Part shown: positions 49,751-58,537 of the stretch, piece after piece
How the letters are laid out: the number at the start of each line of letters is the position of its first letter
How positions within the stretch are numbered: position 1 is the first letter of the stretch
Assembly (NCBI RefSeq): GCF_009208555.1
Contig: NZ_WFLI01000020.1
Coordinates: 37,740 to 101,739, forward strand
Source: Janthinobacterium violaceinigrum
GTDB lineage: Bacteria; Pseudomonadota; Gammaproteobacteria; Burkholderiales; Burkholderiaceae_D
Reading direction: 5' to 3'
DNA: 64,000 nucleotides
The notes under the pieces: model-generated
The model's database searches: none
Told to the model about the DNA's origin: nothing
What the model saw: only the letters and a program-made list of their open reading frames with translations
Translations under genes and position numbers: made by a program

Positions 49751-50569
49751 ATGCACTATCTGGCCAAGGCACTGTGGTATATCGAATCGCATTACGCGGA
49801 CAATATCTCGCTCGGCGATATCGCCCACGTGGGCGGCGCCTCGCCGTGCCACCTGACGCGCGCGTTCGGCCTGGCCACGGGCCACTCCGTGATGCGCTAT
49901 GTGCGGGCGCGCCGGCTCAGCGAGGCGGCCCTGGCGCTGGCACAGGGCGCGCAAGACATCCTCGCTGTCGCGCTGCAGGCCGGCTACAGTTCTCACGAGG
50001 CATTTACGCGCGCGTTCCGCGAACAGTTCCAGCGCACGCCGGAAATGGTGCGGGCACAGCGCCACGTGGGCAATCTCGCGCTGGTCGCGGCCATCCGGAT
50101 GGATGTGGCGCCGGGCGTGGCCCTGGAAGCGCCCCGTTTCGAGCAAGGGCCCGCCATGCTGGTGGCGGGTCTGGTGGAGCGCTATCGCGCGGAAACTTCT
50201 GCCGGCATCCCCGCCCTGTGGCAGCGCTTCCTGCCCCATGTGGCGCCCGGCCAGCTGGTGTATGGCGTGTGCTGCAACAATGACGACGCGGGCAATTTCG
50301 ATTACCTGTGCGCCATGCCCGTGGCCGACTTTTCCCAGGCCCCCGATGGCTGGACGCGGCTGCGCATCGCCCCGCAACGCTATGCCGTCTTCCGTCACCG
50401 TGGCCATATTTCCACCATCCGCGCCACCTGGCACACGGTGTGGAACGAGTGGCTGCCCCAGTCCGGCCTGGAAGTAGCCGACGCTCCCGATTTCGAACGC
50501 TACGACCACCATTTCGATCCCGCCAGCGGCATCGGCGGCGTGGAAATCTGGCTCCCCTTGAAAGCATGA
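49751..50569 (+). CDS. AraC-family regulator with C-terminal GyrI-like effector domain
   Basis: This 272-residue product starts at 49751 (MHYLAKALWYIESHYADNISLGDIA); ATG 49715 is an in-frame alternative. The two HTH motifs occupy the first 105 residues (ISLGDIAHVGGASPCHLTRAFG, DILAVALQAGYSSHEAFTRAFREQFQRTP). The rest is a GyrI/BmrR-like ligand domain, the Rob/SoxS-like order for sensing small hydrophobic compounds. It overlaps the next gene by four bases (ATGA). Confidence 0.9.
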   Translation: MHYLAKALWYIESHYADNISLGDIAHVGGASPCHLTRAFGLATGHSVMRYVRARRLSEAALALAQGAQDILAVALQAGYSSHEAFTRAFREQFQRTPEMVRAQRHVGNLALVAAIRMDVAPGVALEAPRFEQGPAMLVAGLVERYRAETSAGIPALWQRFLPHVAPGQLVYGVCCNNDDAGNFDYLCAMPVADFSQAPDGWTRLRIAPQRYAVFRHRGHISTIRATWHTVWNEWLPQSGLEVADAPDFERYDHHFDPASGIGGVEIWLPLKA

Positions 50570-51237
50570 GCATGTCCGACACCTTGCCTGCGCCGGCTGC
50601 CGGCAGTACCGCGCTGCGCCAGCGCCTGTCCCAAATCGCCGCCGCGCTGGCGGCGGGCCTGCCCCTGTACTGGGTGCTGGGGCCGCAGCCGCTGGGCTGG
50701 CTGGCCTGGTGCGCGCCGCTGCCCGTGCTGTGGCTGGCCCTGCGCTCCTCGCGTGGCGATGCGGCCTGGATGACGCTCGTGGCAGCCGTGCTGGGCCTGT
50801 CGGCCAACTTTGCCTATTTCCGCCTGCTCATGCCCTTGCCGGCTGTGCTGGTCGTGATCGCCGTCAAAGCTCTGCTGTGGCTGCTGGTGGTGCTGGCCAC
50901 GCTGCGCCTCGTGCTGCGCTACCGTTCCGGCTGGACGGTGCTCGCGTATCCCGTGCTGTGGGTGGCCATCGATACCCTGATGGCGGCCCTGCTGCCCGAT
51001 GGTAACTGGGGCAGTCTCGCGTATTCGCAGGCCGATAACCTTGCCATTTTGCAAGTGGCAGCGCTGGCAGGCGTGCCTGGCCTGCTGTTTTTGCTGTGCC
51101 TGCTGCCATCCGTGCTGGCCTTGCTGCTGGCGGGCGGGCGCCCATATGCGCCAGCGGCCGGTGCCGCCGCGCTGCTGCTGGCCGCCGCGTTCGCCGGCGC
51201 CGGCAAGGCCGCTGGCGGGACTGGTGGCCATCGATGA
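50566..51237 (+). CDS. Apolipoprotein N-acyltransferase-like protein, N-terminal membrane half (frameshifted gene)
   Basis: This 223-residue frame starts at an ATG overlapping the AraC stop. It has six or so membrane helices (LALRSSRGDAAWMTLVAAVLG, YPVLWVAIDTLMAALLPDGNWGSLAYSQADN) in the arrangement of Lnt, including a WGSLAYSQ segment. It ends abruptly at TGA 51235-51237. The following frame supplies the nitrilase half, so the gene is broken by a one-base insertion or two-base deletion near 51205-51235. This may be a real pseudogene or a sequencing error. Confidence 0.7.
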   Translation: MSMSDTLPAPAAGSTALRQRLSQIAAALAAGLPLYWVLGPQPLGWLAWCAPLPVLWLALRSSRGDAAWMTLVAAVLGLSANFAYFRLLMPLPAVLVVIAVKALLWLLVVLATLRLVLRYRSGWTVLAYPVLWVAIDTLMAALLPDGNWGSLAYSQADNLAILQVAALAGVPGLLFLLCLLPSVLALLLAGGRPYAPAAGAAALLLAAAFAGAGKAAGGTGGHR

Positions 51238-51994
51238 CTTCATCGGCCCGGCCACGCCGCCCGCGCGTGCGCAAGCCGTCTGGGACCAGTACGCGCGCCA
51301 CGTGGTGCAGCTGGCCGGGCAGGGCGCCACTCTGGTGCTGTTGCCGGAAAAGATAGCCGTGCTGGCGCCCGCGCAGGCGGACGCCGTGCAGCAGCGTTTC
51401 CAGGCGCTGGCGCGCAGCGCGGGCGTGTGGATTGTGCTGGGCATCGGCGTGGAAGATGGGGCCGGCCGGCGCAACCTGGCCTGGCTGTTTGCGCCCGACG
51501 GCGCCGCGCCCGTCCGCTACCAGAAACATCATCTGGCGCCGCCCGAGCGCGATTTTCTTGCCGGCAGCGCGTATGCCGTGCAGCCCGTGGCGGGTCTCGC
51601 CATGGGCCTGGCCATCTGCAAGGACATGCATTTCGCGCCCCTGGGGCAGGCATATGGCAGGGCCGGCGCGCAAACGATGCTGGTACCGGCCTGGGATTTC
51701 CAGCTCGATGCCTGGATGGGGGCGCGCATGACCGTGGTGCGCGGCGTGGAAAACGGCTACGCGGTGCTGCGCGCGGCGCGCGAGGGCGTGCTGACGGTCA
51801 GCGATGCGTATGGGCGCGTACTGGCGGAGCGGGCCAGCAGCGCCATGCCGGGCAGCACCCTGCTGGCGCCGCTGCCGGCGCCCCCGTCCGTTGCCACGTG
51901 GGCGGGATGGCTGGGGCCGCTGTTTGGCTGGCTGTGCGTGGCGCTAAGCCTCGTCATGCTGTGCGCGGGACGCCGCGCCGCGCCCGCTTCCTGA
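51224..51994 (+). CDS. Lnt/nitrilase-like carbon-nitrogen hydrolase domain, C-terminal half (frameshifted gene)
   Basis: This frame holds the complete CN-hydrolase domain. E is in TLVLLPEKIAV, K in YQKHHLAPPERDF and C in LAICKDMHF, the Glu-Lys-Cys triad of the superfamily. A final membrane helix follows (GPLFGWLCVALSLVMLC). The GTG at 51224 overlaps the upstream stop by 14 bases and could start an independent protein. The intact E-K-C triad argues that the coding potential is recent. Lnt acylates lipoproteins in the inner membrane; the CKD variant resembles nitrilases. Confidence 0.65.
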   Translation: MAIDDFIGPATPPARAQAVWDQYARHVVQLAGQGATLVLLPEKIAVLAPAQADAVQQRFQALARSAGVWIVLGIGVEDGAGRRNLAWLFAPDGAAPVRYQKHHLAPPERDFLAGSAYAVQPVAGLAMGLAICKDMHFAPLGQAYGRAGAQTMLVPAWDFQLDAWMGARMTVVRGVENGYAVLRAAREGVLTVSDAYGRVLAERASSAMPGSTLLAPLPAPPSVATWAGWLGPLFGWLCVALSLVMLCAGRRAAPAS

Positions 51995-52186
51995 CGGGAA
52001 ACACCACGTTTTGCTGCAACGCGCAAAGCCGCATTGCACCGTCTTTTTTATATGTTCCGCACGACGGCTACATAATCGGCGCCGATTATTGCACCATTGC
52101 CGTGCATATACAGGCGCGATGCCTGCATATATATTGCACTGCAATAATTGGTTTTATCTGGTATTCATAAATGCGCGTATCCGGTA

Positions 52187-52927
52187 TTAATTGGTACTTA
52201 ATTCGGCCACGAAGTCATACATATCGCCGCGGAAGTAGGAGCGGCAGAATTCCACGGCGCGGCCATCGCGCAAAAAGCCCAGCCTTTCCACCGACAGGCC
52301 CGCGTCGCCTTCCTCCGCCTGCAGCAGGCTGGCCTGCTCCCCCGTCAGCAGCAGTGCGCTGAGGCGCTGCAAGGCGCGCACGGGGCGGTTGCCCGCCTGT
52401 TCCAGCGCGTCATACATGGAGATATCGACGGCGTCGAGGTTGGGCAGGCAGCTGGCGACGATGGTCGCGTATTCCAGGCACATCGGCACTTCGTCCGCAT
52501 AGCGGATGCGGTGGAAGCGGTACACGGGCGCCCCCGGCGACAGCCGCAGGCGCAAGGCTTCCTCCGGCGTGACGGTACCTTCAGCGCGCTTGAGCCACAC
52601 GCTGCGGGGCGTGCGTCCGCGCGCCCGCATGTCCTCGGAAAACGAGGTCAGCTTGGCGAAATTCTTTTCGATGCGCGTATTGATGAAATTGCCCGAGCCG
52701 GGGCGCCGCACCAGCAAGCCCTCGTTGACGAGGCCATCGATGGCCTTGCGCACGGTGATGCGCGAAACGGACAGGTCGCTGGCCAGCTGGCGCTCGGCCG
52801 GCAGGGCTTCGTCGGGTCCGAGGATGCGCTTGTCGATCGCTTCGCGCAGCGCGCGCTGCAGTTGCTGGTACAGGGGCAGGCTACTCGTCTGCCCCAGGCC
52901 TTGCATGATGTGAGCCAGGGTTGTCAT
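52187..52927 (-). CDS. GntR-family regulator with UTRA domain (NagR-like)
   Basis: The ATG at 52927 is preferred over 52999, giving 246 aa. The winged HTH occupies residues 15-85 (SSLPLYQQLQRALREAIDKRILGPDEALPAERQLASDLSVSRITVRKAIDGLVNEG). The UTRA ligand domain follows, ending with SVERLGFLRDGRAVEFCRSYFRGDMYDFV. UTRA regulators of the NagR/HutC group sense sugar phosphates such as glucosamine-6-phosphate. Position beside a receptor, a chitinase and acyltransferases suggests it controls the amino-sugar locus. It is divergent from the receptor gene. Confidence 0.92.
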   Translation of the reverse strand: MTTLAHIMQGLGQTSSLPLYQQLQRALREAIDKRILGPDEALPAERQLASDLSVSRITVRKAIDGLVNEGLLVRRPGSGNFINTRIEKNFAKLTSFSEDMRARGRTPRSVWLKRAEGTVTPEEALRLRLSPGAPVYRFHRIRYADEVPMCLEYATIVASCLPNLDAVDISMYDALEQAGNRPVRALQRLSALLLTGEQASLLQAEEGDAGLSVERLGFLRDGRAVEFCRSYFRGDMYDFVAELSTN

Positions 52928-53315
52928 ACGCTGAGGGTCTCCGTTACGGCGCGTTGCAGACGCGCTCTGTATCTGTTTTGTGTCGCTGGATAATACCAAA
53001 AAAGACCGTTATAAAACCAATTTGAATTATCCGGCCAGCAATTTAGGACTGGCCTCGCTGGTATTTAGGCCGCTCATACGGGCTACAGTTTGATTCAGGT
53101 GAAGTGGTCTGTGTGATGCAAACAACGTTATAAAAAAAAAGTTCTAACTGGTAGTATTCTGGTATTGGATAGTAGTATATTGGCGTTGAATTGGTTTTGT
53201 AAGTGGTTGTGCCGAAGGGTCTGCAGCATGCCGGCAAGAGTGGGCGGGCTGGAAAGAAGACCTACGTTAAAAATGAAAAGGTTCCAATCCTGGAGCCTAA
53301 ATCAAGGGGGAGTAC
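52928..53315. promoter_or_regulatory. 388-bp divergent regulatory spacer of the amino-sugar locus
   Basis: No coding sequence is credible here. It is AT-richer than the surroundings. The element CTGGTATT occurs at 53058-53065 and 53159-53166, a CTGGTAGT variant lies at 53148-53155, and the reverse form AATACCA lies at 52992-52998. A further copy sits 3' of the GntR gene at 52158-52165. These may be GntR half-sites. An A-rich run (53132-53140) precedes the cluster. Confidence 0.5.
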
Positions 53316-55991
53316 ATGAAACGCAATTTGAAACCAAGCGGTGTAACGCGCCTGACGCCTATCGCGGCAGCCGTGGGGTTGATGGTACTGGGTGCGAGTT
53401 TTGCCGCCCAGGCGCAGGAAGCAGTGCAGCCGGATTCAAGTGTTGTGGTGGTAACCGGCGTGCGCGCCGCATTGGCCCAATCGCTCAATCAAAAGCGTAA
53501 TTCCGACTCCCTGGTCGAAGTCGTCACGGCCGAAGACGTGGGCAAGATGCCGGACAAGAGCGTTGCCGATTCGCTGCAGCGCATCCCTGGCGTGTCCGTC
53601 GCCACGGCAGGCGGCTCCGAAGGCGGCTTTGGCGACAATGACCGTGTCAGCCTCAAAGGTACGCCATCGAACCTGACCTTGACCACGCTTAACGGCCACA
53701 CCGTGTCCAGCGGCGACTGGTACATTTCGAATATCACGGGCGGTGGCCGCAGCGTCAGCTATACCATGTTCCCATCCGAGCTGATCGGCCGCGTGACTGT
53801 TCACAAGAGCTCGCAAGCGGACCTGATCGAAGGCGGCGCCGCCGGCAATGTCAATATCGAAACCCGCAAGCCCCTGAGCTTCAAGAAAAATCTGACCCTG
53901 ATGGGTTCGATCGAAGGCGCTTACACGGAATCGTCCAAGAAAACCGATGCGCAGATCAGCGGCTTGATTAACTGGAAAAACGAAACGAACGACCTGGGCA
54001 TCTTGCTGCAGGTGTTTAACGAGAAACGCACCCTGCGTCGCCAGGGCCAGGAATTCCTGTGGTGGGAAAAAGTTGACAAAGGTGCCGCTGCCGCCTGGAT
54101 CGCTGCGGACCCGTCCGTTGAAGGCAAGTACCTGTCTTTCCTGACGGGTTCCTCGCTGTTCGAGCAAAAGCGCCAGCGCAAGGGCGGCTCGCTCGACGTC
54201 GAATACAAGGTGTCGAACGACCTGAGCTTCAACGTCAACGGCTTCTACACCCGCCTCGATGCCGACAACGTCAACACCAACTTCATGCTGGCGCCGTATC
54301 AAGTCCTGTCGAACAACTGGACCAACGTAGGCGGCGCCATCCCGTCGTCGTACACGGTCAAGGGCAACACGATTACCTCGATCGCCTTCCCGTCGAAGTG
54401 CCCGGTCGCCGACTGCTCGGCCATGGGTGCCTCGGTGCAAGACATCATTGCCCGTCCAGGTTCCTACAGCGATTCGAAATTTGTCGACTTTAACTTCAAG
54501 TACCGCGCCAGCGCCGACCTGCGGTTTACCGGCCAGGTTGGTACCACGCGCGGTACGGGCCACGCCCGCGATTACGCGTATGAAGCGTGGCTGGCATATG
54601 CGGGCAATAGCCTGACCATGCACGGCATCGATGCGCCGGCCACTGTCGTCGTCGACAATGCCACGACGTTCAATCCACGTACGGGCGCCGATTTCTTCTC
54701 GGGTTGGGCATCGGACACGACCACGCGCGACAAGGAAAACTACGGCCAGGCCGATGGCGCCTACAGCACCACTTGGGAGGCCGTGCCGACCATCCGTTTC
54801 GGCGTGCGTACTGCCAAGCATGACCGTTCGCTGACCTGGCTCGATGGCGCGGTAGCACCGGCCGCCGGCCTGCTGGCGAATGCACCGAAGGGTTTGACGA
54901 ATTATCCGACCAGCCCGTTGTCGAATGTGCTGCAGAATGGCTGGACCTTCAGCGGTCCTTCGATGAAGGAATGGGGCGACAAGTACGTTACCTTCAACAA
55001 GCATGCTTACCAGAGCGAATTCCAGATCACGGAAAAGGCAAACGCCGCCTACGTGATGGGCGATCTGAACTTTGCTAACGTGCAAGGTAACTTCGGCGTG
55101 CGTTATGTCAACACCAAGATCGACGTGGCCAATGCTTCGCCGAACGACGTGTGGAAACCGACCCTCAGCTCGAACACTTACAACAACTTCCTGCCGAGCG
55201 TGAACTTGCGCACGGACCTGGCGAAGAATGTCGTGCTGCGCGGCGCGGCCAGCCGCACCATGGCGCGTCCTGACTTCGGCGCCCTGGGTGCCTTGAGCCT
55301 GAACGACTTGACGATGTCCGGTTCCGGCGGCAATCCGAACCTGAAGCCGATCATGTCGAACAACGTCGATGCGGGCGTGGAATGGTACTTCATGCCGAAG
55401 TCGCTGATCGCGGTGAACCTGTATCAGATGAAACTGGCTTCGTATGTGACCTACGGTTCGTCGGTGGCGCAGTTCTACAACCAGACCCTGCGTCGCGTGA
55501 CCGACTACAACATGAGCGCCGCCATCAATACCAAGGCGCGCGTGCGTGGCGTGGAACTGCAGTACACCCAGGATCTGAGCAATGGTTTCGGCTTCAGCGC
55601 CAACTACACCTATGCTGATGGCAAGGAAACGGAAGCAGCGCCAAAATCGGCTTGCGCCGAAGACGGCAACTGCGACATGGTCGGCACGTCGAAGAACTCG
55701 TACAATCTGTCGGGCTTCTTTGAAAACGCCAAATGGAGCGCACGCCTGAACTACAGCTTCCGCTCCTCCTTCCTGAATGGCCTGGATCGCAAGAGCGCCA
55801 TTTACCAGGATGATGTCGGCACCGTTTCCGCTTCCATCAACTACAACATCAACGAGTTCCTGACCCTGTCGCTGGAAGGCAAGGACTTGAACGATCCGCT
55901 GTTGAAGTCGTATGCATCGACCAAAGACCAGCCGCGCGCGTTCTACAAGAACGGTCGCCAGGTATTCTTCGGCCTGCGTGGCAAGATGTAA
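53316..55991 (+). CDS. TonB-dependent receptor (Xanthomonas/Caulobacter type), probably amino-sugar or chitooligosaccharide uptake
   Basis: This 891-residue outer-membrane protein has a signal peptide ending at about FAAQAQ. Its plug domain (VVVTGVRAALAQSLNQKRNS, DVGKMPDKSVADSLQRIPGV) is of the TIGR01782 class, common among carbohydrate receptors. The barrel ends with a terminal aromatic-hydrophobic stretch. GGGGGAG precedes the ATG. It is followed by a strong terminator and then the chitinase. Substrate assignment rests on neighbours only. Confidence 0.9.
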   Translation: MKRNLKPSGVTRLTPIAAAVGLMVLGASFAAQAQEAVQPDSSVVVVTGVRAALAQSLNQKRNSDSLVEVVTAEDVGKMPDKSVADSLQRIPGVSVATAGGSEGGFGDNDRVSLKGTPSNLTLTTLNGHTVSSGDWYISNITGGGRSVSYTMFPSELIGRVTVHKSSQADLIEGGAAGNVNIETRKPLSFKKNLTLMGSIEGAYTESSKKTDAQISGLINWKNETNDLGILLQVFNEKRTLRRQGQEFLWWEKVDKGAAAAWIAADPSVEGKYLSFLTGSSLFEQKRQRKGGSLDVEYKVSNDLSFNVNGFYTRLDADNVNTNFMLAPYQVLSNNWTNVGGAIPSSYTVKGNTITSIAFPSKCPVADCSAMGASVQDIIARPGSYSDSKFVDFNFKYRASADLRFTGQVGTTRGTGHARDYAYEAWLAYAGNSLTMHGIDAPATVVVDNATTFNPRTGADFFSGWASDTTTRDKENYGQADGAYSTTWEAVPTIRFGVRTAKHDRSLTWLDGAVAPAAGLLANAPKGLTNYPTSPLSNVLQNGWTFSGPSMKEWGDKYVTFNKHAYQSEFQITEKANAAYVMGDLNFANVQGNFGVRYVNTKIDVANASPNDVWKPTLSSNTYNNFLPSVNLRTDLAKNVVLRGAASRTMARPDFGALGALSLNDLTMSGSGGNPNLKPIMSNNVDAGVEWYFMPKSLIAVNLYQMKLASYVTYGSSVAQFYNQTLRRVTDYNMSAAINTKARVRGVELQYTQDLSNGFGFSANYTYADGKETEAAPKSACAEDGNCDMVGTSKNSYNLSGFFENAKWSARLNYSFRSSFLNGLDRKSAIYQDDVGTVSASINYNINEFLTLSLEGKDLNDPLLKSYASTKDQPRAFYKNGRQVFFGLRGKM

Positions 55992-56041
55992 GACGTTTTA
56001 CTTGGTTAATGCCTCCCGGCGGACACCCGGGATGGCATGAC

Positions 56042-56076
56042 AATGGCGGAGCGCAGCTGGCTCCGCCATTTTTTTA
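56042..56076 (+). terminator. Intrinsic terminator after the TonB receptor
   Basis: The 11-bp stem AATGGCGGAGC/GCTCCGCCATT (56042-56052, 56060-56070) is followed by a T-run. Confidence 0.9.
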
Positions 56077-56114
56077 TTGCAAGATGGTTTTCTTTATATG
56101 GTGGGATACATCCG

Positions 56115-57428
56115 ATGACATTACACGCAATGCTGGCTTGCTTCGCCTGCGCGCTGCCGTTGGCAGCCACCGCCGTCCCCGCAGCGCCTCTCCTGGCGCC
56201 GGAAGTGGTGGCCTATTATCCCGGCTGGAAATCGGCCGATTTTCCCGTTAACGGGCACAATATTCGCGCCGGCAACGTCAGCCTGATCCAGTATGCGTTT
56301 GCCGATATTTGCTGGGATGGCGAACACGGCAATCCCGCGCCCGATGGCGGCGGCGTGAGCGCCTGTCTGGATGCGGACGGCAAGCCGTCGCGGCCGGCCA
56401 ATGGCAGCATCGTGCTGCCGGCACCGCAAGCCGATGCCGAGAACTTGCGCAAGCTCAATGCGCTCAAGCACAGTAATCCACGGCTGCGCGTCCTGCTGTC
56501 GGTGGGGGGCTGGATCTGGTCCAACCGTTTCTCGGACGTGGCCGCCACGCCGGCTGCGCGCCAGGCGTTTATCGCTTCCGCGCTGGAGCTGGTGCGCCGG
56601 CATGGCCTCGATGGCGTCGATATCGACTGGGAACATCCAGCCACGGGAGGGATTCCCTGCATCGAAGGCAAGGTTTGCCACCGCAGCGACGACAAGGAAA
56701 ACTATGTGCGCCTGGCCAGCGAGCTGCGCAGCGCATTCGACCGCGCCGGCAAGCAGGCTGCCGGCCGCCATTACCTGATCACCATCGCCGCCGGCGCGCA
56801 TGCCAGCCTGACCGACGACAGCGACGCCTCGCCCGGCTGGATGGCCCGCCTGGCCACGCAGCTGGACTGGATCAACCTGATGACCTATGACTACCGCGGC
56901 GTGTGGGATGCCGAGAATGGCCAGCTGGCGCCCCTGTATGCCGACCCTGCCGACCCGCAGCGCGACAAGGCCCTGCATGCGGACGCGACCGTGACGCGCT
57001 TCCTGCGCGCCGGCGTGCCTGCCGCCAAGCTGGTGCTGGGCGTGCCCTTCTATGGCTATGGCTGGAAGCAGTGCGCTGCCGGTCCCCGCGGCGATGGCCT
57101 GTACCAGGCGTGCCAGGGTGCGGCCAGCGGCAATGACGGCTCGCCGACATTCACTTACCGGCACCTGCTTGAACAGGGCTACCTGGTCGATGGCAAAGGC
57201 GCGCGGGGCTTCCAGCGCTACTGGAACAGCGCGTCGCAAGTGCCGTATCTGTACAACCGCGACAGCGGCGTCTTCATCAGCTATGAGGATGCGCAATCGG
57301 TGGCCGGAAAAGTGCGCTATATCCGCGACAAGGGCTTGCGCGGTGGCATGTTCTGGGAATTGAGCGGCGATGCGCAACATGTGCTGGGCACGGCCCTGGC
57401 ACCCGTCCTGACGGAGAAGCAGCCATGA
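56115..57428 (+). CDS. Secreted GH18 chitinase
   Basis: The ATG at 56115 (GGTGGGA upstream) gives 437 aa with a signal peptide ending near AVPAAP. The catalytic motif DGVDIDWEH holds D166, D169, D171 and E173 (DxxDxDxE, E173 the proton donor). LLSVGGWIWSNRFSDV and MTYDYRGVWD are further GH18 signatures. It hydrolyses beta-1,4-linked GlcNAc polymers or oligomers. No carbohydrate-binding module is present. It overlaps the next gene by four bases (ATGA). Confidence 0.96.
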   Translation: MTLHAMLACFACALPLAATAVPAAPLLAPEVVAYYPGWKSADFPVNGHNIRAGNVSLIQYAFADICWDGEHGNPAPDGGGVSACLDADGKPSRPANGSIVLPAPQADAENLRKLNALKHSNPRLRVLLSVGGWIWSNRFSDVAATPAARQAFIASALELVRRHGLDGVDIDWEHPATGGIPCIEGKVCHRSDDKENYVRLASELRSAFDRAGKQAAGRHYLITIAAGAHASLTDDSDASPGWMARLATQLDWINLMTYDYRGVWDAENGQLAPLYADPADPQRDKALHADATVTRFLRAGVPAAKLVLGVPFYGYGWKQCAAGPRGDGLYQACQGAASGNDGSPTFTYRHLLEQGYLVDGKGARGFQRYWNSASQVPYLYNRDSGVFISYEDAQSVAGKVRYIRDKGLRGGMFWELSGDAQHVLGTALAPVLTEKQP

Positions 57429-58537
57429 GCCAGCGCTATCTCGCCCTCGACGTCCTGCGGGGCCTGACCGTGGCCCTGATGATCGTCGTCAATACGCCTG
57501 GCGACTGGGGCAGCGTGTATGCGCCGTTCCTGCATGCCGAATGGCATGGTTTTACCTTGACGGACCTGGTCTTCCCCAGCTTTTTGTTTGTCGTCGGCAA
57601 TGCGCTGGCCTTTGCGCTGGGCAAGTATGAAAACCTGGGACATGGCGCCGTGCTGGCCAAGCTGTGCAAGCGCAGCGCGCTGATCTTCTTGCTGGGCTTC
57701 CTGCTGTACTGGTTCCCCTTCTTCAAGATCGACGATGCGGGCCAGTTTGCCTGGTCGTCCCTGTCGCACACGCGCATTCCCGGCGTGCTGCAGCGCATCG
57801 CCGTGTGTTACCTGGCCGCCGCCCTGATCCTGCATTACTGGAAGACACGGGGCGCGCTGCTCTTCAGCGCCTGCGCCTTGCTCGGCTACTGGGCCATCCT
57901 CGCATGCTTTGGCGACTACAGCTTGCACGGCAATGCGCCGGCCAAGCTGGATTTGATCCTGCTGGGGGACAGCCACCTGTACCACGGCGAAGGCATTGCC
58001 TTCGACCCGGAAGGCATCCTGGGCACCTTGCCAGCTATCGTCAACGTCATCGCCGGCTACCTGGCGGGCAGTTTTCTGCGCCAGGCGGCGCCGGCGCGGC
58101 TGCGCGCCAGCCTGGTTCAGCTGGCCGTGGCCGGCGTCATCTGCGTGGCCGTGGCCCTGTGCTGGAACGAGGTGTTTCCGATCAACAAAAAGCTGTGGAC
58201 CAGCTCTTACGTGATGCTGGGCATCGGCCTGGACTTGTTGCTGCTGGCCCTGCTGATGTTCATCATTGACGTACGTCAAATGACGGGCTGGACCTACTTC
58301 TTTGAAGTGTTCGGCAAGAACACCCTGTTCATCTACCTGGTGTCGGAAGTGCTGGTGATCATCGCGTTTACCGTGCGCATCGGCGACGGCAACCTGTACC
58401 AGTGGCTGTACCGGCACGGGTTCACGGGGTGGGCGCCGGCACAGGTGGGATCGCTGCTGTTTGCCGTCAGCTTCATGCTGCTGTGCTGGCTGATCGCTTA
58501 CGGCATGGACAAGCGCAAGATCTATATCAAAGTCTAG
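57425..58537 (+). CDS. nagX: NagX/DUF5009-type membrane acyltransferase (heparan-alpha-glucosaminide N-acetyltransferase-like)
   Basis: This 370-residue protein has about ten membrane helices. It starts with RYLALDVLRGLTVALMIVVNTPGDWGSVYAPFLHAEWHGFTLTDLVFPSFLFVVGNAL, the hallmark of this family. It is translationally coupled to the chitinase. Homologues in proteobacterial GlcNAc regulons are named NagX and are thought to handle or acetylate amino sugars at the inner membrane. The reaction is not proven. Confidence 0.88.
   Translation: MSQRYLALDVLRGLTVALMIVVNTPGDWGSVYAPFLHAEWHGFTLTDLVFPSFLFVVGNALAFALGKYENLGHGAVLAKLCKRSALIFLLGFLLYWFPFFKIDDAGQFAWSSLSHTRIPGVLQRIAVCYLAAALILHYWKTRGALLFSACALLGYWAILACFGDYSLHGNAPAKLDLILLGDSHLYHGEGIAFDPEGILGTLPAIVNVIAGYLAGSFLRQAAPARLRASLVQLAVAGVICVAVALCWNEVFPINKKLWTSSYVMLGIGLDLLLLALLMFIIDVRQMTGWTYFFEVFGKNTLFIYLVSEVLVIIAFTVRIGDGNLYQWLYRHGFTGWAPAQVGSLLFAVSFMLLCWLIAYGMDKRKIYIKV

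Noticed and set aside
53436..55085. 549-residue minus-strand frame
   Set aside because: Antisense to the TonB receptor gene.
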